From Altererythrobacter epoxidivorans (GTDB taxonomy: Bacteria > Pseudomonadota > Alphaproteobacteria > Sphingomonadales > Sphingomonadaceae): 64,000 nt of DNA. Below the pieces are notes generated by a model. It worked only from the letters and a program-made list of their open reading frames with translations. It searched no databases and had not been told where the DNA came from. The position numbers were made by a program, and so were the translations under genes. How positions within the stretch are numbered: the first letter of the stretch is position 1; every line of letters starts with the position of its first letter. Below are positions 27,717 through 36,694 of the stretch, one piece after another. The stretch lies in the NCBI RefSeq assembly GCF_001281485.1, contig NZ_CP012669.1:1860001-1924000 (forward strand), written 5' to 3'.

Positions 27717-28772
27717 CTATAACCTGGCCCGTGTCGTCCCCCGACGCCACTCCCCCGGTGCGGTGCCGAAGTTCTTGCGGAACGAACGGATGAAGCTGGA
27801 CGCTTCCGAATAGCCCAGGTTCTCCGAAACTTGGGACACCGACATTTCGCCCGACGCGAGGTATTCTGCCGACAGTTCCATCCGGACGTCGTTGGTGAGG
27901 TTCCTGAGAGAAAGGCCCTTTGACGACAGCTCGCGGGCCAGCGTGCGCACCGACATGCCGCGTTCCGACGCCAAATCGGCCATCTGCGGAATCCGCCGGT
28001 TCAGCCTGAGCCGCTCCCTTATCTGGGCCTTCAGCGACTGGACACTGGCACTGGCAGTCGGTTGTCCGACCCTCGGGTCCTCTTGCAATTCTTCGCGTTG
28101 CGAATTGCGGTAGTCGGGATTTGGCAGGTCAAGATAGCTGGTGTGCAGCCGAAGCATCGTCGACTGATCGCTCATGACGAAGCGTTCTTGTGCAATCGCG
28201 TTTATCTCTGCGATCAGACCTTCCTCTACACCGCTGATTTCGGCGGCAATTACCGGTCGTGTTTTCTGGCCCGGCCCGGCATGCCCGATGAAGGAATCGA
28301 TCAGGCGCAGCAGGAGAAAGAGGCAGGTGAGTTCGAGGAATCGTCCCAACGGACCGACATCTGGATCGGTTGCTATGTCGATCCCGACCATTTCATCGCC
28401 GTGGGTGAATTCGACAAGGAAGTAAGGCGACGTTCGGGTCAGTTCCGCAGTCAATACCTTGAGCGACGCACCAAGGTCGGGTGCCCGGCTGAGCAGTCCG
28501 CCAGGGGCGACGACCGGTCGTTCGATAACACTTGTCAGCAGCGCCTTCTCACCCACATTTTCGACGAGGTTCGCGATCAGCCTCAGATCGTCGATAACGG
28601 GGATGAATGTCCTGTCGAGGTCCTCGGCAGATAATTTGGTACCTTCGAACATCCAGTCCGGATGCCCGAAACTGTTACCCCAATGCCGGGTCATACCGAC
28701 CGGAACGGGGGCAGCTGCCATGTTCGGACGCAGTCTTTCGAGTCGGTCCAGAGAATCGGCAAAACGGTTCAC
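27717..28772 (-). CDS. AraC-family transcriptional regulator
   Basis: A 351-residue regulator. The N-terminal 200 residues match the arabinose-binding-like domain found in OruR/ArgR-type AraC proteins (PF12625 style; HGDEMVGIDIATDPDVGPLGRFLELTCLFLLL). The C-terminal two helix-turn-helix motifs are clear (MSVRTLARELSSKGLSLRNLTNDVRMELSAEYLASGEMSVSQVSENLGYSEASSFIRSFRKNFGTAPGEWRR, shown in part). GTG 28772 (MNRFADSL) has AAGGACG upstream. It faces the five-gene exported-protein cluster, and candidate half-sites lie in between. Confidence 0.93.
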   Translation of the reverse strand: MNRFADSLDRLERLRPNMAAAPVPVGMTRHWGNSFGHPDWMFEGTKLSAEDLDRTFIPVIDDLRLIANLVENVGEKALLTSVIERPVVAPGGLLSRAPDLGASLKVLTAELTRTSPYFLVEFTHGDEMVGIDIATDPDVGPLGRFLELTCLFLLLRLIDSFIGHAGPGQKTRPVIAAEISGVEEGLIAEINAIAQERFVMSDQSTMLRLHTSYLDLPNPDYRNSQREELQEDPRVGQPTASASVQSLKAQIRERLRLNRRIPQMADLASERGMSVRTLARELSSKGLSLRNLTNDVRMELSAEYLASGEMSVSQVSENLGYSEASSFIRSFRKNFGTAPGEWRRGTTRARL

Positions 28773-28808
28773 ATGTCGTCCTTCGTTCTGGCCCCCGAAC
28801 TTCGAAAG

Positions 28809-28844
28809 CTGCCAATTTGGCAGAAAATGTCAACCGATTGGCAG
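28809..28844. promoter_or_regulatory. Candidate AraC-type operator: half-sites TTGGCAG 21 bp apart plus an inverted copy
   Basis: TTGGCAG occurs at 28817-28823 and 28838-28844, exactly 21 bp (two helical turns) apart, which is typical of AraC-family direct half-sites. An inverted copy CTGCCAA (28809-28815) makes a 15-base palindrome with the first. The site lies 37-72 bases from the regulator start and about 130 bases before the divergent gene. Binding is inferred. Confidence 0.6.
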
Positions 28845-28971
28845 GAAGAGGCAATATGAACTGTCACAAGCCTTTGATAGCCTTGGAATGAATCGAGCTA
28901 CTTTGACGCAGAGCAAAGCGCACGAAGCCCTTTAGTCGCGAACATAAAGAATACCCACCAAGGAGGTCATT

Positions 28972-29760
28972 ATGACTGCCCGTCTAGCTAAAGTTGCCCT
29001 GATCACTTCGTGTACCGCCCTGGTTGCGACACCGGTTCTTGCCGAAAAGGCAAACCAGTTGATCGACATCAACGGTTCGCGCGGTCGGGATGCCGAATAC
29101 CAGCTGCAGCAGCGTGGTTTCGCTCATGTTTCCACCAACAAAAACGATATGGGCTACGTGTACAGCTACTGGTGGGATTCCAAGGACGACGATTGCGTCG
29201 TGGTCGAAGTCTATGACGGCCGCGTCATGACCATCAACGACGCATCCGATCAGGACTGCGGCCATCACAAGGGTGGTGACGCAGGGGCAGCAGTCGCCGC
29301 TGTTGCAGGTGCAGCGATCCTCGGCGCATTGCTCAGCCACAAGTCGCATCACCATGAAGACGACAAGCACAAGGCCGATGCCGCAGCAGAAGCGCAATAC
29401 GAACGCGGTTACACAGACGGTCTGCACAATGCGTCCTATCACAATTACGACCGGTCCGACGATTACGCCAATGGCTACAACGCTGGTGTGAGTGAGCGGA
29501 ATGCCAACCTGCGCCACCACTATAATCGAGGCGGTTACGCCCCGGTCGCCCACTACAACGACCTGCAAGGCGCGCGCGCAGCGGGCGGCATGGACGAAAT
29601 GTCGCGGCGCGGTTTCCGCCAGGTGGACAATTTCACCAGCGGCAACACCCGCTATTCGATTCAGTACAAGGCGGACACCCGCCAGTGCGTGCAGGTCACG
29701 ATCGCAGACGGCCACTTCTACGACCTTCGCGATATCGGCCAGCACCCCAAGTGCCGTTAA
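28972..29760 (+). CDS. Exported protein with an internal duplication and a His-rich linker (unknown function)
   Basis: Unrecognised. The 262-residue protein has a signal peptide ending near residue 24 (TPVLAEKA). Two similar halves are visible: residues 31-96 and 196-261 share D-hydrophobic-x-G-x-R, RGF at 48-50 and 213-215, a Tyr-x-x-x-Tyr, Cys at 75/239 and a terminal Cys at 96/261. Between them lie a Gly/Ala-rich stretch (104-121) like a glycine zipper, a His-rich run (HKSHHHEDDKHK, 123-134) and Tyr-Gly rich YERGYTDG and YANGYNAG motifs. The His run may bind metal. AAGGAGG precedes the ATG. It is first in the cluster facing the AraC gene. Confidence 0.72.
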   Translation: MTARLAKVALITSCTALVATPVLAEKANQLIDINGSRGRDAEYQLQQRGFAHVSTNKNDMGYVYSYWWDSKDDDCVVVEVYDGRVMTINDASDQDCGHHKGGDAGAAVAAVAGAAILGALLSHKSHHHEDDKHKADAAAEAQYERGYTDGLHNASYHNYDRSDDYANGYNAGVSERNANLRHHYNRGGYAPVAHYNDLQGARAAGGMDEMSRRGFRQVDNFTSGNTRYSIQYKADTRQCVQVTIADGHFYDLRDIGQHPKCR

Positions 29761-29778
29761 GGGCGGGGAGAACGAGAC

Positions 29779-30396
29779 ATGCGTAACGGCATTTTCCTGG
29801 CGGGCGCTGCGGCGCTCGCCCTCTCCGCTTGTGGCGGCGCGGCCGAAGATACTTCCGAAACCGATGTCGCGGCTGAAGAAGTCGCGGTTATCCCGGAAAG
29901 CCTTGCCCCATTTGGCGATGGTTATCCGAACGCCGGCGATCCCTGCCTGAAGCTGGGCGAAAGTGCGGCAACATCGAATTACCTCGATGACAGCGCTATC
30001 CTCGTCGGCTGCCCCACAGAAGCGGCAGCAGAGGCATTGGGCGGCAATATCGTCGGCAATGTCGATGGCGTGCGTCTCGTTTCGATTTCGTTGGGCGACG
30101 CCAATGTGGGCATGACATCTCCGGTCGGAGAAAACGGCCCGGCAGTGGGCGCTGCTCCGGCGAAGTCCGCAGCGGTAAAGATCCGCGGCCCCAACAGCCT
30201 CGAAAGCAAGTGCGCCGACAAGGTCGGCCGCGAAACGGGTGCGCCCGTCATCGGAACCAACCGGATTGAGGAATCCGAAGCGGCCATCGCGATCTACATC
30301 AATGTGCAGGGCGGCGAAGAACCCTGGCGCTGCCTCGCCTATCGTGACGGCACGATAGGCGAAGTGATGTACACGGGCAGCGAGGGCGCCCTTTAA
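29779..30396 (+). CDS. Putative lipoprotein, unknown function
   Basis: A 205-residue protein with a lipoprotein signal (lipobox LSAC, Cys18) and an acidic, low-complexity stretch ([12 protein letters not shown]) after it. The mature part has three Cys residues (CLKLG, VGCPTE, SKCADK) and an invariant-looking [20 protein letters not shown] core. I do not recognise a family. It follows the duplicated exported protein after 18 bases, and an AGAACGAGAC leader precedes the ATG; co-expression is likely. It could be a periplasmic surface protein tethered to the outer membrane. Confidence 0.72.
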   Translation: MRNGIFLAGAAALALSACGGAAEDTSETDVAAEEVAVIPESLAPFGDGYPNAGDPCLKLGESAATSNYLDDSAILVGCPTEAAAEALGGNIVGNVDGVRLVSISLGDANVGMTSPVGENGPAVGAAPAKSAAVKIRGPNSLESKCADKVGRETGAPVIGTNRIEESEAAIAIYINVQGGEEPWRCLAYRDGTIGEVMYTGSEGAL

Positions 30397-30464
30397 TACA
30401 ACGAGTCGGGCGCCGCAGCCTTGAAAAACCGCGGCGCCCAACTCTTTCAATGCGGGATGACGAC

Positions 30465-30959
30465 ATGAAACACATGATCCGGGCCGGTGCTCTTGCTAGC
30501 ACGCTTGCTCTCGTACTTTCGGCCTGTGGTAGCGCAGAGGAGTCTCCTGCAACGGACGAGACTTCTGCCGAAGCGCTATCCTCCGATGCCGCTGCCGATT
30601 CAGGCGGCACTGCACCCGCCAGTCCGGAAACAGAAGACGCGTTGGTGGAGGGCACCGAATACAACGCGACGACGATCATGGATTGCGGCTTCGACAACAA
30701 GCCGCCCGCACAGTCTTGCAATGCCGGGGTCAAGCGCAACTGGGGCGAGGACGGGACGTCACTCGTCGAAGTGACCAAGCCCGACGGTTCGAAGCGTGCG
30801 ATTTTCGTTCGCGGGACAGAACCCTATGGCGCAGACAGCGCCCAGGCTGATGGTTCGGCAGGATGGGAATTCAATACCACGCGCGAAGGCGACCAGGTTA
30901 CGGTCAAATTCGGTCCGGAAACCTATGTCATTGTCGATGCGCTGATCACCGGCGGATAA
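30465..30959 (+). CDS. Putative lipoprotein, unknown function
   Basis: A 164-residue lipoprotein. ATG 30465 (MKHMIRAGAL) is preferred over 30450 since it places the hydrophobic core and lipobox LSAC (Cys about 20) correctly; the site upstream is weak. A Ser/Thr/Glu/Ala-rich linker (residues 25-60) leads to a beta-rich domain with two Cys (MDCGF and QSCNAG). The sequence KRNWGEDGTSLVEVTKPDGSKRAIF is typical of a small periplasmic beta fold. No family recognised. It follows the previous lipoprotein by 68 bases. Confidence 0.7.
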   Translation: MKHMIRAGALASTLALVLSACGSAEESPATDETSAEALSSDAAADSGGTAPASPETEDALVEGTEYNATTIMDCGFDNKPPAQSCNAGVKRNWGEDGTSLVEVTKPDGSKRAIFVRGTEPYGADSAQADGSAGWEFNTTREGDQVTVKFGPETYVIVDALITGG

Positions 30960-30987
30960 TGGCTATTTGCACCAGGAGCGTAATCCG

Positions 30988-31437
30988 ATGATGAAATCGA
31001 CACTCGCAAAGGCCGGCTTCGGCACGGTCGCGCTGCTTGCCCTGTCGGGCTGCGAAAGCCTCCCCGGCGAAGCTTTTCACCCGCTCAACGGCACGAGCTG
31101 GCGGCTGGTTGACGTCGAAACATCGGGCACCTCGACCCGGCTCAATCCCGAATTGCAGGCACGCCACACCCTGAAATTCGAACGTGGAGGTTCGCTCATC
31201 CTGCAGCTCGATTGCAATCGCGGAACCGGCGACTGGAACGCATCCTTGCCCGAAACCTATAACGGCACGCTCGTCATTTCGCAGATTGCCTCGACCCGCG
31301 CATTGTGCCCCAAGCCGACATTCGGCGAAGATCTCGCTGCGGACCTTCCGACCTCGACGAACTACACGCTAACTCCTGACGGAAGAGGCCTCGTCATCCG
31401 CGCAAGGCGGGTCGTTTACGCTTTTGAACGGAACTGA
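30988..31437 (+). CDS. META-domain lipoprotein (HslJ-like)
   Basis: A 149-residue lipoprotein with lipobox LSGC near residue 20 and a META domain: NGTSWRLVDVE, LKFERGGSLILQLDCNRGTGDW (Cys-Asn-Arg-Gly typical of META/HslJ), ISQIASTRALCP. META/HslJ proteins are linked to heat or antibiotic tolerance and to envelope stress, without a defined biochemical role. The start is ATG 30988, preceded by AGGAG about ten bases upstream; an earlier ATG at 30967 is too close to the previous stop. It is the fourth gene of the envelope cluster. Confidence 0.82.
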   Translation: MMKSTLAKAGFGTVALLALSGCESLPGEAFHPLNGTSWRLVDVETSGTSTRLNPELQARHTLKFERGGSLILQLDCNRGTGDWNASLPETYNGTLVISQIASTRALCPKPTFGEDLAADLPTSTNYTLTPDGRGLVIRARRVVYAFERN

Positions 31438-31438
31438 C

Positions 31439-31969
31439 GTGCGATCTTCTTTACCTCGCGGCCTGATGCTCGCTGCATCGCTGCTCGTCATGTCGTGCAG
31501 TCATGCCAGCGCCAGCACTCCTGAAAGCCCGCCCCCACCGCCGTGGGACATGATTTCGTTCACAATGAACAGCTGGGGCGCACCGCTGACGATCTGGAAC
31601 ATCTTGCCCGATGGTAGCGGGGGCTTTGCCGAGGCGGTGCACGAGGAAGGTGCCCCGCCAATCGGCCCCGCGCCGATGGCGTGGCACGAACTGCCAGCCG
31701 ATGCCGGGCAATATGCAAAGCTGGTGGCCATCCTCGATCGCCTGCCCGAAGTGGCGCCCGATGCCGGCGTGTGCGTAAACTTCATGACCGATGCACCCTA
31801 TGGGACCTTGCGGCTGACCCGCGGTGCAACGACCACCGAAATCGCCTGGAATTCAGGCTGTATGGACGACGATTATGTCGCGTTCATGAGCGTGCTGGGG
31901 GATGCCAACAATCTGGTCGGCGAAATAGGGAAGGCCCAGCCTGTCAGCAGGACAGATCCCGTTCCCTGA
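31439..31969 (+). CDS. Putative lipoprotein, unknown function
   Basis: A 176-residue predicted lipoprotein (lipobox MSC in LLVMSCSHAS) with a proline run (PPPPP) after the anchor. The mature part has two Cys (GVCVNF and NSGCMDDDY), and MDDDYVAFMSVLGDANNLV is a distinctive acidic segment. No family recognised. I chose GTG 31439 (MRSSLPRG), 2 bases after the META gene stop; a TTG at 31424 would overlap. The small gap suggests coupling with the META gene. Confidence 0.68.
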   Translation: MRSSLPRGLMLAASLLVMSCSHASASTPESPPPPPWDMISFTMNSWGAPLTIWNILPDGSGGFAEAVHEEGAPPIGPAPMAWHELPADAGQYAKLVAILDRLPEVAPDAGVCVNFMTDAPYGTLRLTRGATTTEIAWNSGCMDDDYVAFMSVLGDANNLVGEIGKAQPVSRTDPVP

Positions 31970-31976
31970 TCCCGGC

Positions 31977-32216
31977 TCAGCGTTTCCAGAGCCAGTAAAG
32001 TATCGCAGCGTTGATTGCCGGGCTGAGGATTGCGACAAGCGGTCCGTCAGTCCCGAAAACGCGATCGAGGAGCAGGTTCCACGGCAGGCCGAGGGGTACG
32101 AGGAATACAGCGGAAAGCGGGTCTTTCTCCTGACCAAACCAGCCGAACGTACCGATCGCCAGCAGCGCGAGCGCAATCACGTACAGTGCAGTGAAGATAA
32201 TGAACGCCCACTTCAT
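31977..32216 (-). CDS. Small membrane protein, unknown function
   Basis: A 79-residue protein (MKWAFIIFTALYV...) with about three hydrophobic segments: residues 4-24, 36-50 and 58-76, ending in YWLWKR. No family recognised. A good site (GGAAGGGG) lies 8 bases before ATG 32216. It is convergent with the lipoprotein gene at 31439 and ends seven bases from its stop. A 148-codon frame continues upstream, but the first part overlaps the MCP gene and lacks coding character. Confidence 0.65.
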   Translation of the reverse strand: MKWAFIIFTALYVIALALLAIGTFGWFGQEKDPLSAVFLVPLGLPWNLLLDRVFGTDGPLVAILSPAINAAILYWLWKR

Positions 32217-32284
32217 CGCCGGACCCCTTCCATCGTGAGGCTTCAAGCTATCACCAATATGGCCGCTGACAATGGCGAACTCGG

Positions 32285-33313
32285 TCAGGACGAAAGTCGG
32301 GTGAGGAATTTCTCGGTCGCATTCTCCAACTCGTCGACCACACTGTGAAGGTGGACGCTGGCGCTTTCGATTTCGCCTGAAAGCTCGAACGCGTGGTGCG
32401 CCGCCTTGGTCACCCTCTCGCACCGTCTGGCAACTTTCTCCACGCTTTCAGCACCGCCTGTGGCGCTCGCCTGGATCGACTTTGCCTGACCCATCTGTTC
32501 ACTAACCTCGACGCCGATCGCCTCGGCTGAATCGATCAGGCGGCTCATACCGGCAGTCACTTCACGAACGGCGAGGTCGGTTTCCTTCGTCCCCGTATGG
32601 ATGCCTTTGATCAGGTCGGTAGCCTCGCGGGTCACGGACTGGACGCTGTCGGCCAGCTGCTTCACCTCGTTGGCTACGACGGCAAATCCGCGCCCGGCCT
32701 CGCCTGAACGTGCCGCTTCGATCGTCGCGTTGAGGGCGAGAATGCGCGTCTGATCCGAAATACCGCTGATCACGCCGATAACGTGCCCGACACCGGTGGA
32801 TTGCTGCGTCAAATTGCCGATCGTCGCTTCGCTACGCTGTGTCGTGGCCCGCGCTTCTGCACCTATCCTGGCCAGAAAGCCCCATGCGATGTCGACTGTC
32901 GTAACGGAATCGTGGAGCGCGTCGGCGTCCCGAACGATCGCTTGCGCCCGTTGGCTGGCCTCCTCGACCTCCTGCCGAGCCAGTTCGATTTCCGATCCGG
33001 TGGTCCGGGCAAAGTCGTACATCGTATGCGCGGATCGTTCCAACTGCTCGACAGCGACACCTAACGCAGTGGTCACACCTGCGATGGAGGCGCGAAATTC
33101 CTGGGCAAGCGAGGTAGCCTGCGCCTTGAAGCTTTCGGCGCGCGCTTCGGCTTCACGGCGCTGGTCGCGCTCGCTCTCGAGTGCAGCCTCTGCGATTGCA
33201 AGCTGCTGGTTGAGAGCAAGGATTTCATCTTCTGCGCTTTTCTCTGAAGCCATGCCGATTGTATCGACCTCGGCCGCGTCCAGCGCAGCATCGGCTGATT
33301 GCCAGAATTTCAT
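32285..33313 (-). CDS. Cytosolic methyl-accepting chemotaxis-like protein without membrane segments
   Basis: A 342-residue protein. The N-terminal 90 residues are a charged coiled coil ([17 protein letters not shown]), followed by the MCP signalling domain (about 120-330) with the hairpin tip [20 protein letters not shown] at about 195-215. There is no transmembrane segment, HAMP domain or recognised sensor domain, so it would act inside the cell, perhaps with a partner sensor. The methylation helices look degenerate. GGGG precedes the ATG. It lies downstream of tusA on the same strand; no cheA, cheW or flagellar genes are in the window. Confidence 0.85.
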   Translation of the reverse strand: MKFWQSADAALDAAEVDTIGMASEKSAEDEILALNQQLAIAEAALESERDQRREAEARAESFKAQATSLAQEFRASIAGVTTALGVAVEQLERSAHTMYDFARTTGSEIELARQEVEEASQRAQAIVRDADALHDSVTTVDIAWGFLARIGAEARATTQRSEATIGNLTQQSTGVGHVIGVISGISDQTRILALNATIEAARSGEAGRGFAVVANEVKQLADSVQSVTREATDLIKGIHTGTKETDLAVREVTAGMSRLIDSAEAIGVEVSEQMGQAKSIQASATGGAESVEKVARRCERVTKAAHHAFELSGEIESASVHLHSVVDELENATEKFLTRLSS

Positions 33314-33375
33314 GTCGATCCCCGCAAGCTGTTGACGGCGTTGCCCGCTTTCGCGGGCGACTGCGTGAGGCTGTC

Positions 33376-33600
33376 TCAGGCCTTGCGCTCTATGCGATAG
33401 CGGAATGTTCCATCGCTATGGTCCTGTTCGAGCAGGACGTTCCCGGTCGCACGGCAGAAAGAATCGAAATCGGCGACAGAGCCGGGATCGGTAGCGGTTA
33501 CTTCGAGGATTTCACCAGCAGCCAATTTCGACAGGGTCTGCTTGGTCTTGAGGATCGGCAGCGGGCAGTTGAGGCCGCTGGTATCGAGTTTATGCGTTGA
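33376..33600 (-). CDS. tusA: Sulfur carrier protein TusA family (start codon not apparent)
   Basis: The minus-strand translation gives the TusA/YedF/SirA fold: [20 protein letters not shown] with the CPxP motif that carries the persulfide, then [20 protein letters not shown] and FRYRIERKA before the TGA at 33376. TusA passes sulfur to partner enzymes such as those for 2-thiouridine. About 74 codons are conserved. No ATG, GTG or TTG occurs in frame upstream for more than 50 codons; CTG at 33631-33633 or a near-cognate codon such as ACG 33595-33597 remain possible. I mark 33600 as an arbitrary upstream limit of the conserved part. Confidence 0.72.
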   Translation of the reverse strand, partial: STHKLDTSGLNCPLPILKTKQTLSKLAAGEILEVTATDPGSVADFDSFCRATGNVLLEQDHSDGTFRYRIERKA

Positions 33601-33776
33601 ATCGCTTCGCTTCCGCTTCGAATGTCCGGGCAGCGCCGGGTTGAGTTCCTCGAGGGTTTTTCTAACGGGCGGTCTTTGCCGCCGCCGCCCTCTTTGCAGG
33701 ATTCTTTCTATTTTCGGTAAACAGGTATGGTGAATCTGTTCACTTCTGACGACGCAGAGAAGGGGACCAGCGCCGA

Positions 33777-34238
33777 TTACCAGTCGATATGTGACTTCAC
33801 CGCCTGATAGGCAGCTGCTGCGACCGTGTTGGCCAGGTTCAACGATCGCACCTTGTCCGAACGCATGGGCAGACCGACAAGCTGACCGCGGTGAGCCTCG
33901 ACAATTTCAGCCGGGATACCCTTGGTCTCGCGCCCGAAGACGAGATAGGCGTCGCGCGGGTATTCAGGCTCGTAGAAACTGCGGTCCGCATATTCCTCGA
34001 ACAGGAACATCTGGTCGCGTCGCGGGCTACGTTCGGCGATGAAAGCCTCCCAGCTGGCGAACTCGACCAGCTGTATATGCGGCCAATAGTCGAGGCCGCT
34101 GCGCTTCACGCGCTTGTCGTCGATCTCGAAGCCGAGCGGGTGGATGAGGATCAGCTCCATATCGAGCGCGACGCAGGTGCGCCCGACCGCGCCGGTGTTG
34201 CCGGGTATCTCAGGCTGGATGAGGACGATGGATGTCAT
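33777..34238 (-). CDS. trmL: tRNA (cytidine(34)-2'-O)-methyltransferase TrmL
   Basis: A 153-residue SPOUT methyltransferase that 2'-O-methylates the wobble base of tRNA-Leu isoacceptors with SAM. It shows the family trefoil-knot motifs: N-terminal IQPEIPGNTGAVGRTCVALD, the VFGRETKGIP loop and the C-terminal LPMRSDKVRSLNLANTVAAAAYQ. Length fits TrmL well. It lies 12 bases after the DUF1993 gene in the same direction, and its 5' neighbour on that strand is that gene. Confidence 0.95.
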   Translation of the reverse strand: MTSIVLIQPEIPGNTGAVGRTCVALDMELILIHPLGFEIDDKRVKRSGLDYWPHIQLVEFASWEAFIAERSPRRDQMFLFEEYADRSFYEPEYPRDAYLVFGRETKGIPAEIVEAHRGQLVGLPMRSDKVRSLNLANTVAAAAYQAVKSHIDW

Positions 34239-34250
34239 GCGCTCTCGCGC

Positions 34251-34817
34251 TCACCCTTGCGGTGCGCTTGCGGGCCGTATCTTGCCGAGAAGGTGCGCGA
34301 CATAGTCCGCCTTGCCAAGATCGATGCCCTGCGCCCGCAGGATCGCGTATGCCGTCATGACATGGAAATAAAATTGCGGGATCGCCCAGTCACGCGCGTA
34401 CTCGTCGGCAGTGAAATCGAAGATCATGCCGTTCGGCAGCTCGTGGGGAAGATCGCTCCTGCCTTCAGGCTCGCCTGCAATCGGCTCAACGTCGCGCACC
34501 CATTCCAGCGTTTCGGCGATCCGGTTGCGCGCATCATCCAGCGATCCCGGCGCTGTGCCCGCTTCCCTACCTTCGTCGAGCAGGGTCTGGACCATCGCAG
34601 GCAGCGGTTTGCCGGTAAGGCGGCACATACCTTCTATCGCCTGCACGCAGGAAAATCGCACCTGTGTTGCCAGCGGGAACATGTCGGCAGCAAGGCGAGC
34701 CGTTAGCAGCGCCTGCGCCTCTTCCTTACCCATTTGCGCCTCCGCCTTGTCGAGCCAGGCCGACATGGCGGACAGCATGTTCGAATAGCTCGGCGAAAGG
34801 AGTTGGTTCAGCTGCAT
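34251..34817 (-). CDS. DUF1993 domain protein
   Basis: A 188-residue protein matching the DUF1993 pattern: MLSAMSAWLDKAEAQ, ALLTARLAADMFPLATQVRFSC and FHVMTAYAILRAQGIDLGKADYV. The fold resembles DinB-like four-helix bundles; the function is unknown. It is cytosolic, with no signal or membrane segment. It ends 12 bases before trmL, so the two are probably co-transcribed. MQLNQLLSPSY is the natural start; a second Met (Met14) is less likely. Confidence 0.8.
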   Translation of the reverse strand: MQLNQLLSPSYSNMLSAMSAWLDKAEAQMGKEEAQALLTARLAADMFPLATQVRFSCVQAIEGMCRLTGKPLPAMVQTLLDEGREAGTAPGSLDDARNRIAETLEWVRDVEPIAGEPEGRSDLPHELPNGMIFDFTADEYARDWAIPQFYFHVMTAYAILRAQGIDLGKADYVAHLLGKIRPASAPQG

Positions 34818-34846
34818 TTACGAAAGTGTGCCGCGCTCGGGAATCG

Positions 34847-36343
34847 CTACCCCAGCTTGTCCTTCAGGATCTGGTTCACCACTGCCGGGTTGGCCTTGCC
34901 CTGCATCGCCTTCATCGTCTGGCCGACGAAGAAGCCGAACAGTTTGTCCTTGCCGCCGCGGTATTCCTCGACCTTGTCGCCATTGTTGGCGATGATCTCG
35001 TCGATAGCCGCTTCGATCGCGCCAGTGTCGCTGACCTGCTTGAGGCCCTCGCTATCTGCGATTTCACCCGGTTCACGACCGGTCTTGAGGACGATTTCGT
35101 AGATTTCCTTGGCCTGTCCGCCCGAAATTTCGCCCTTGTCCTGCATCGCCAGGATGCCGGCCTGCGCTTCGGCAGTCGCATTGCTCATGTCGGCCTCGTC
35201 GCCCAGCGACTTGGCGACGCCCGGTGCGACCGACAATGCCCAGTTGGCGACCTGCGTGGCGACAGACTTCTCGTCCTTGCCGATAGCCTTGGCAGTTGCG
35301 GCAAGCAGCGTTTCGAAGCGTGCGAAAGTTTCGACCTCGGCCGTCAGTTCGCGCGCGTTGTATTCGCTGAGACCCAGTTCGTTCTCGTAACGCGCACGCT
35401 TGGCATCGGGCAGTTCGGGGAGCGAGGCGCGGCATTCGTCGAGGAAGGAATCTTCCAGTTCGAGCGGCAGCAGGTCTGGATCGGGGAAGTAGCGGTAATC
35501 GTGCGCGTCTTCCTTGCTCCGCATCGAACGTGTGGTGCCGGTGTTCGGGTCGAACAGGCGGGTTTCCTGTACCACCGTGCCGCCGCTTTCGATCAGGTCG
35601 ACCTGGCGGTTCGCTTCGTGTTCGATCGTCTGCATGACGAAGCGGACCGAGTTCACGTTCTTGGTTTCGGTGCGCGTGCCGAATTCCTCGCCCGGGCGGC
35701 GGACCGACACATTGACGTCGGCGCGCATGGAGCCTTCTTCCATATTGCCGTCGCAGCTGCCGACATAGCGCAGGATGGTGCGCAGCTTGCGGACATAGGC
35801 ACCCGCCTCTGCCGGCGAGCGCATGTCGGGCCGGCTGACGATTTCCATCAGGGCAACGCCGCAGCGGTTCAAATCGACATAGGACATGGTCGGATGCTGG
35901 TCGTGCATCAGCTTACCCGCGTCCTGTTCGACATGGATACGCTCGATCCCGATGACCTTGTCTTCAGGGATGCCAGCCTTCTCGTCGGCTTCGATGGTCA
36001 GCGCGCCTTCACCCACGATCGGGTGATAGAGCTGGCTGATCTGGTAGCCCTGCGGAAGATCGGCATAGAAGTAGTTTTTGCGATCGAAACGGCTGTATTT
36101 GTTGATCTGCGCTTCGATCGCCATGCCGGTGCGAACCGCCTGGCGGATACATTCGCGATTGGGCACCGGCAGCATGCCGGGCATGGCCGCGTCGATCAGG
36201 GAAACATTGCAATTGGGTTCGGCGCCGAACGCCGTCGAAGCGCCCGAAAACAGCTTCGCATGCGAAGTGACCTGAGCATGGACCTCGAGGCCGATCACGA
36301 CCTCCCATTCGCCCGTTGCACCCTGGATCCGGTAGCTACTCAT
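34847..36343 (-). CDS. gatB: Asp-tRNA(Asn)/Glu-tRNA(Gln) amidotransferase subunit B
   Basis: The tRNA-binding and kinase-like subunit of the GatCAB enzyme, which amidates misacylated Glu-tRNA(Gln) or Asp-tRNA(Asn). It is 498 residues long, with the PET112 signature [19 protein letters not shown] at the N-terminus and the YqeY-like tail at the C-terminus. Start ATG 36343 overlaps the stop of the small upstream gene as TGATG, so coupling is likely; the GTG just before is not needed. In this window gatB is separated from gatA by a glycosyltransferase and a small membrane protein gene. Confidence 0.96.
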   Translation of the reverse strand: MSSYRIQGATGEWEVVIGLEVHAQVTSHAKLFSGASTAFGAEPNCNVSLIDAAMPGMLPVPNRECIRQAVRTGMAIEAQINKYSRFDRKNYFYADLPQGYQISQLYHPIVGEGALTIEADEKAGIPEDKVIGIERIHVEQDAGKLMHDQHPTMSYVDLNRCGVALMEIVSRPDMRSPAEAGAYVRKLRTILRYVGSCDGNMEEGSMRADVNVSVRRPGEEFGTRTETKNVNSVRFVMQTIEHEANRQVDLIESGGTVVQETRLFDPNTGTTRSMRSKEDAHDYRYFPDPDLLPLELEDSFLDECRASLPELPDAKRARYENELGLSEYNARELTAEVETFARFETLLAATAKAIGKDEKSVATQVANWALSVAPGVAKSLGDEADMSNATAEAQAGILAMQDKGEISGGQAKEIYEIVLKTGREPGEIADSEGLKQVSDTGAIEAAIDEIIANNGDKVEEYRGGKDKLFGFFVGQTMKAMQGKANPAVVNQILKDKLG

Positions 36344-36546
36344 CACTTGTTCCGCTCGTCTGTATCAATCGTTTCAATTCGCTTCGCCGGGACCGCCTGC
36401 CCCGCTTGCGCGGGATGATCTTCGGTCTTCACCTTGCCAGTCTCGCTATCGAACCGCGCCTCGCCGAATTCGACCTTGCGCGAGATGACGAAGGCAAAGA
36501 CCACCAATGCGATCAGCGACCCTATCAAGATCAGCATGAACAGCAT
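36343..36546 (-). CDS. Small single-pass membrane protein
   Basis: A 67-residue protein with one N-terminal hydrophobic segment (residues 2-22: [20 protein letters not shown]) and a charged cytosolic tail ([21 protein letters not shown]). No family recognised. Its stop codon overlaps the gatB start (TGATG), so it is coupled to gatB. Its role is unknown, and the coupling could simply reflect compact genome layout. Confidence 0.68.
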   Translation of the reverse strand: MLFMLILIGSLIALVVFAFVISRKVEFGEARFDSETGKVKTEDHPAQAGQAVPAKRIETIDTDERNK

Positions 36547-36694
36547 CAGCTTCGACCTCCAGCCATAGAAATGGCCCTTGGTTTACGGCTCTCGCTCATG
36601 GCCCGGTCGATAGGCGGGAATCGCAGGCAGGAAAAGCGCCTTTTCGCCCTGCTCCCGCCATTGCATGAGATGGGGGTTGAATGGCCAACACTGG

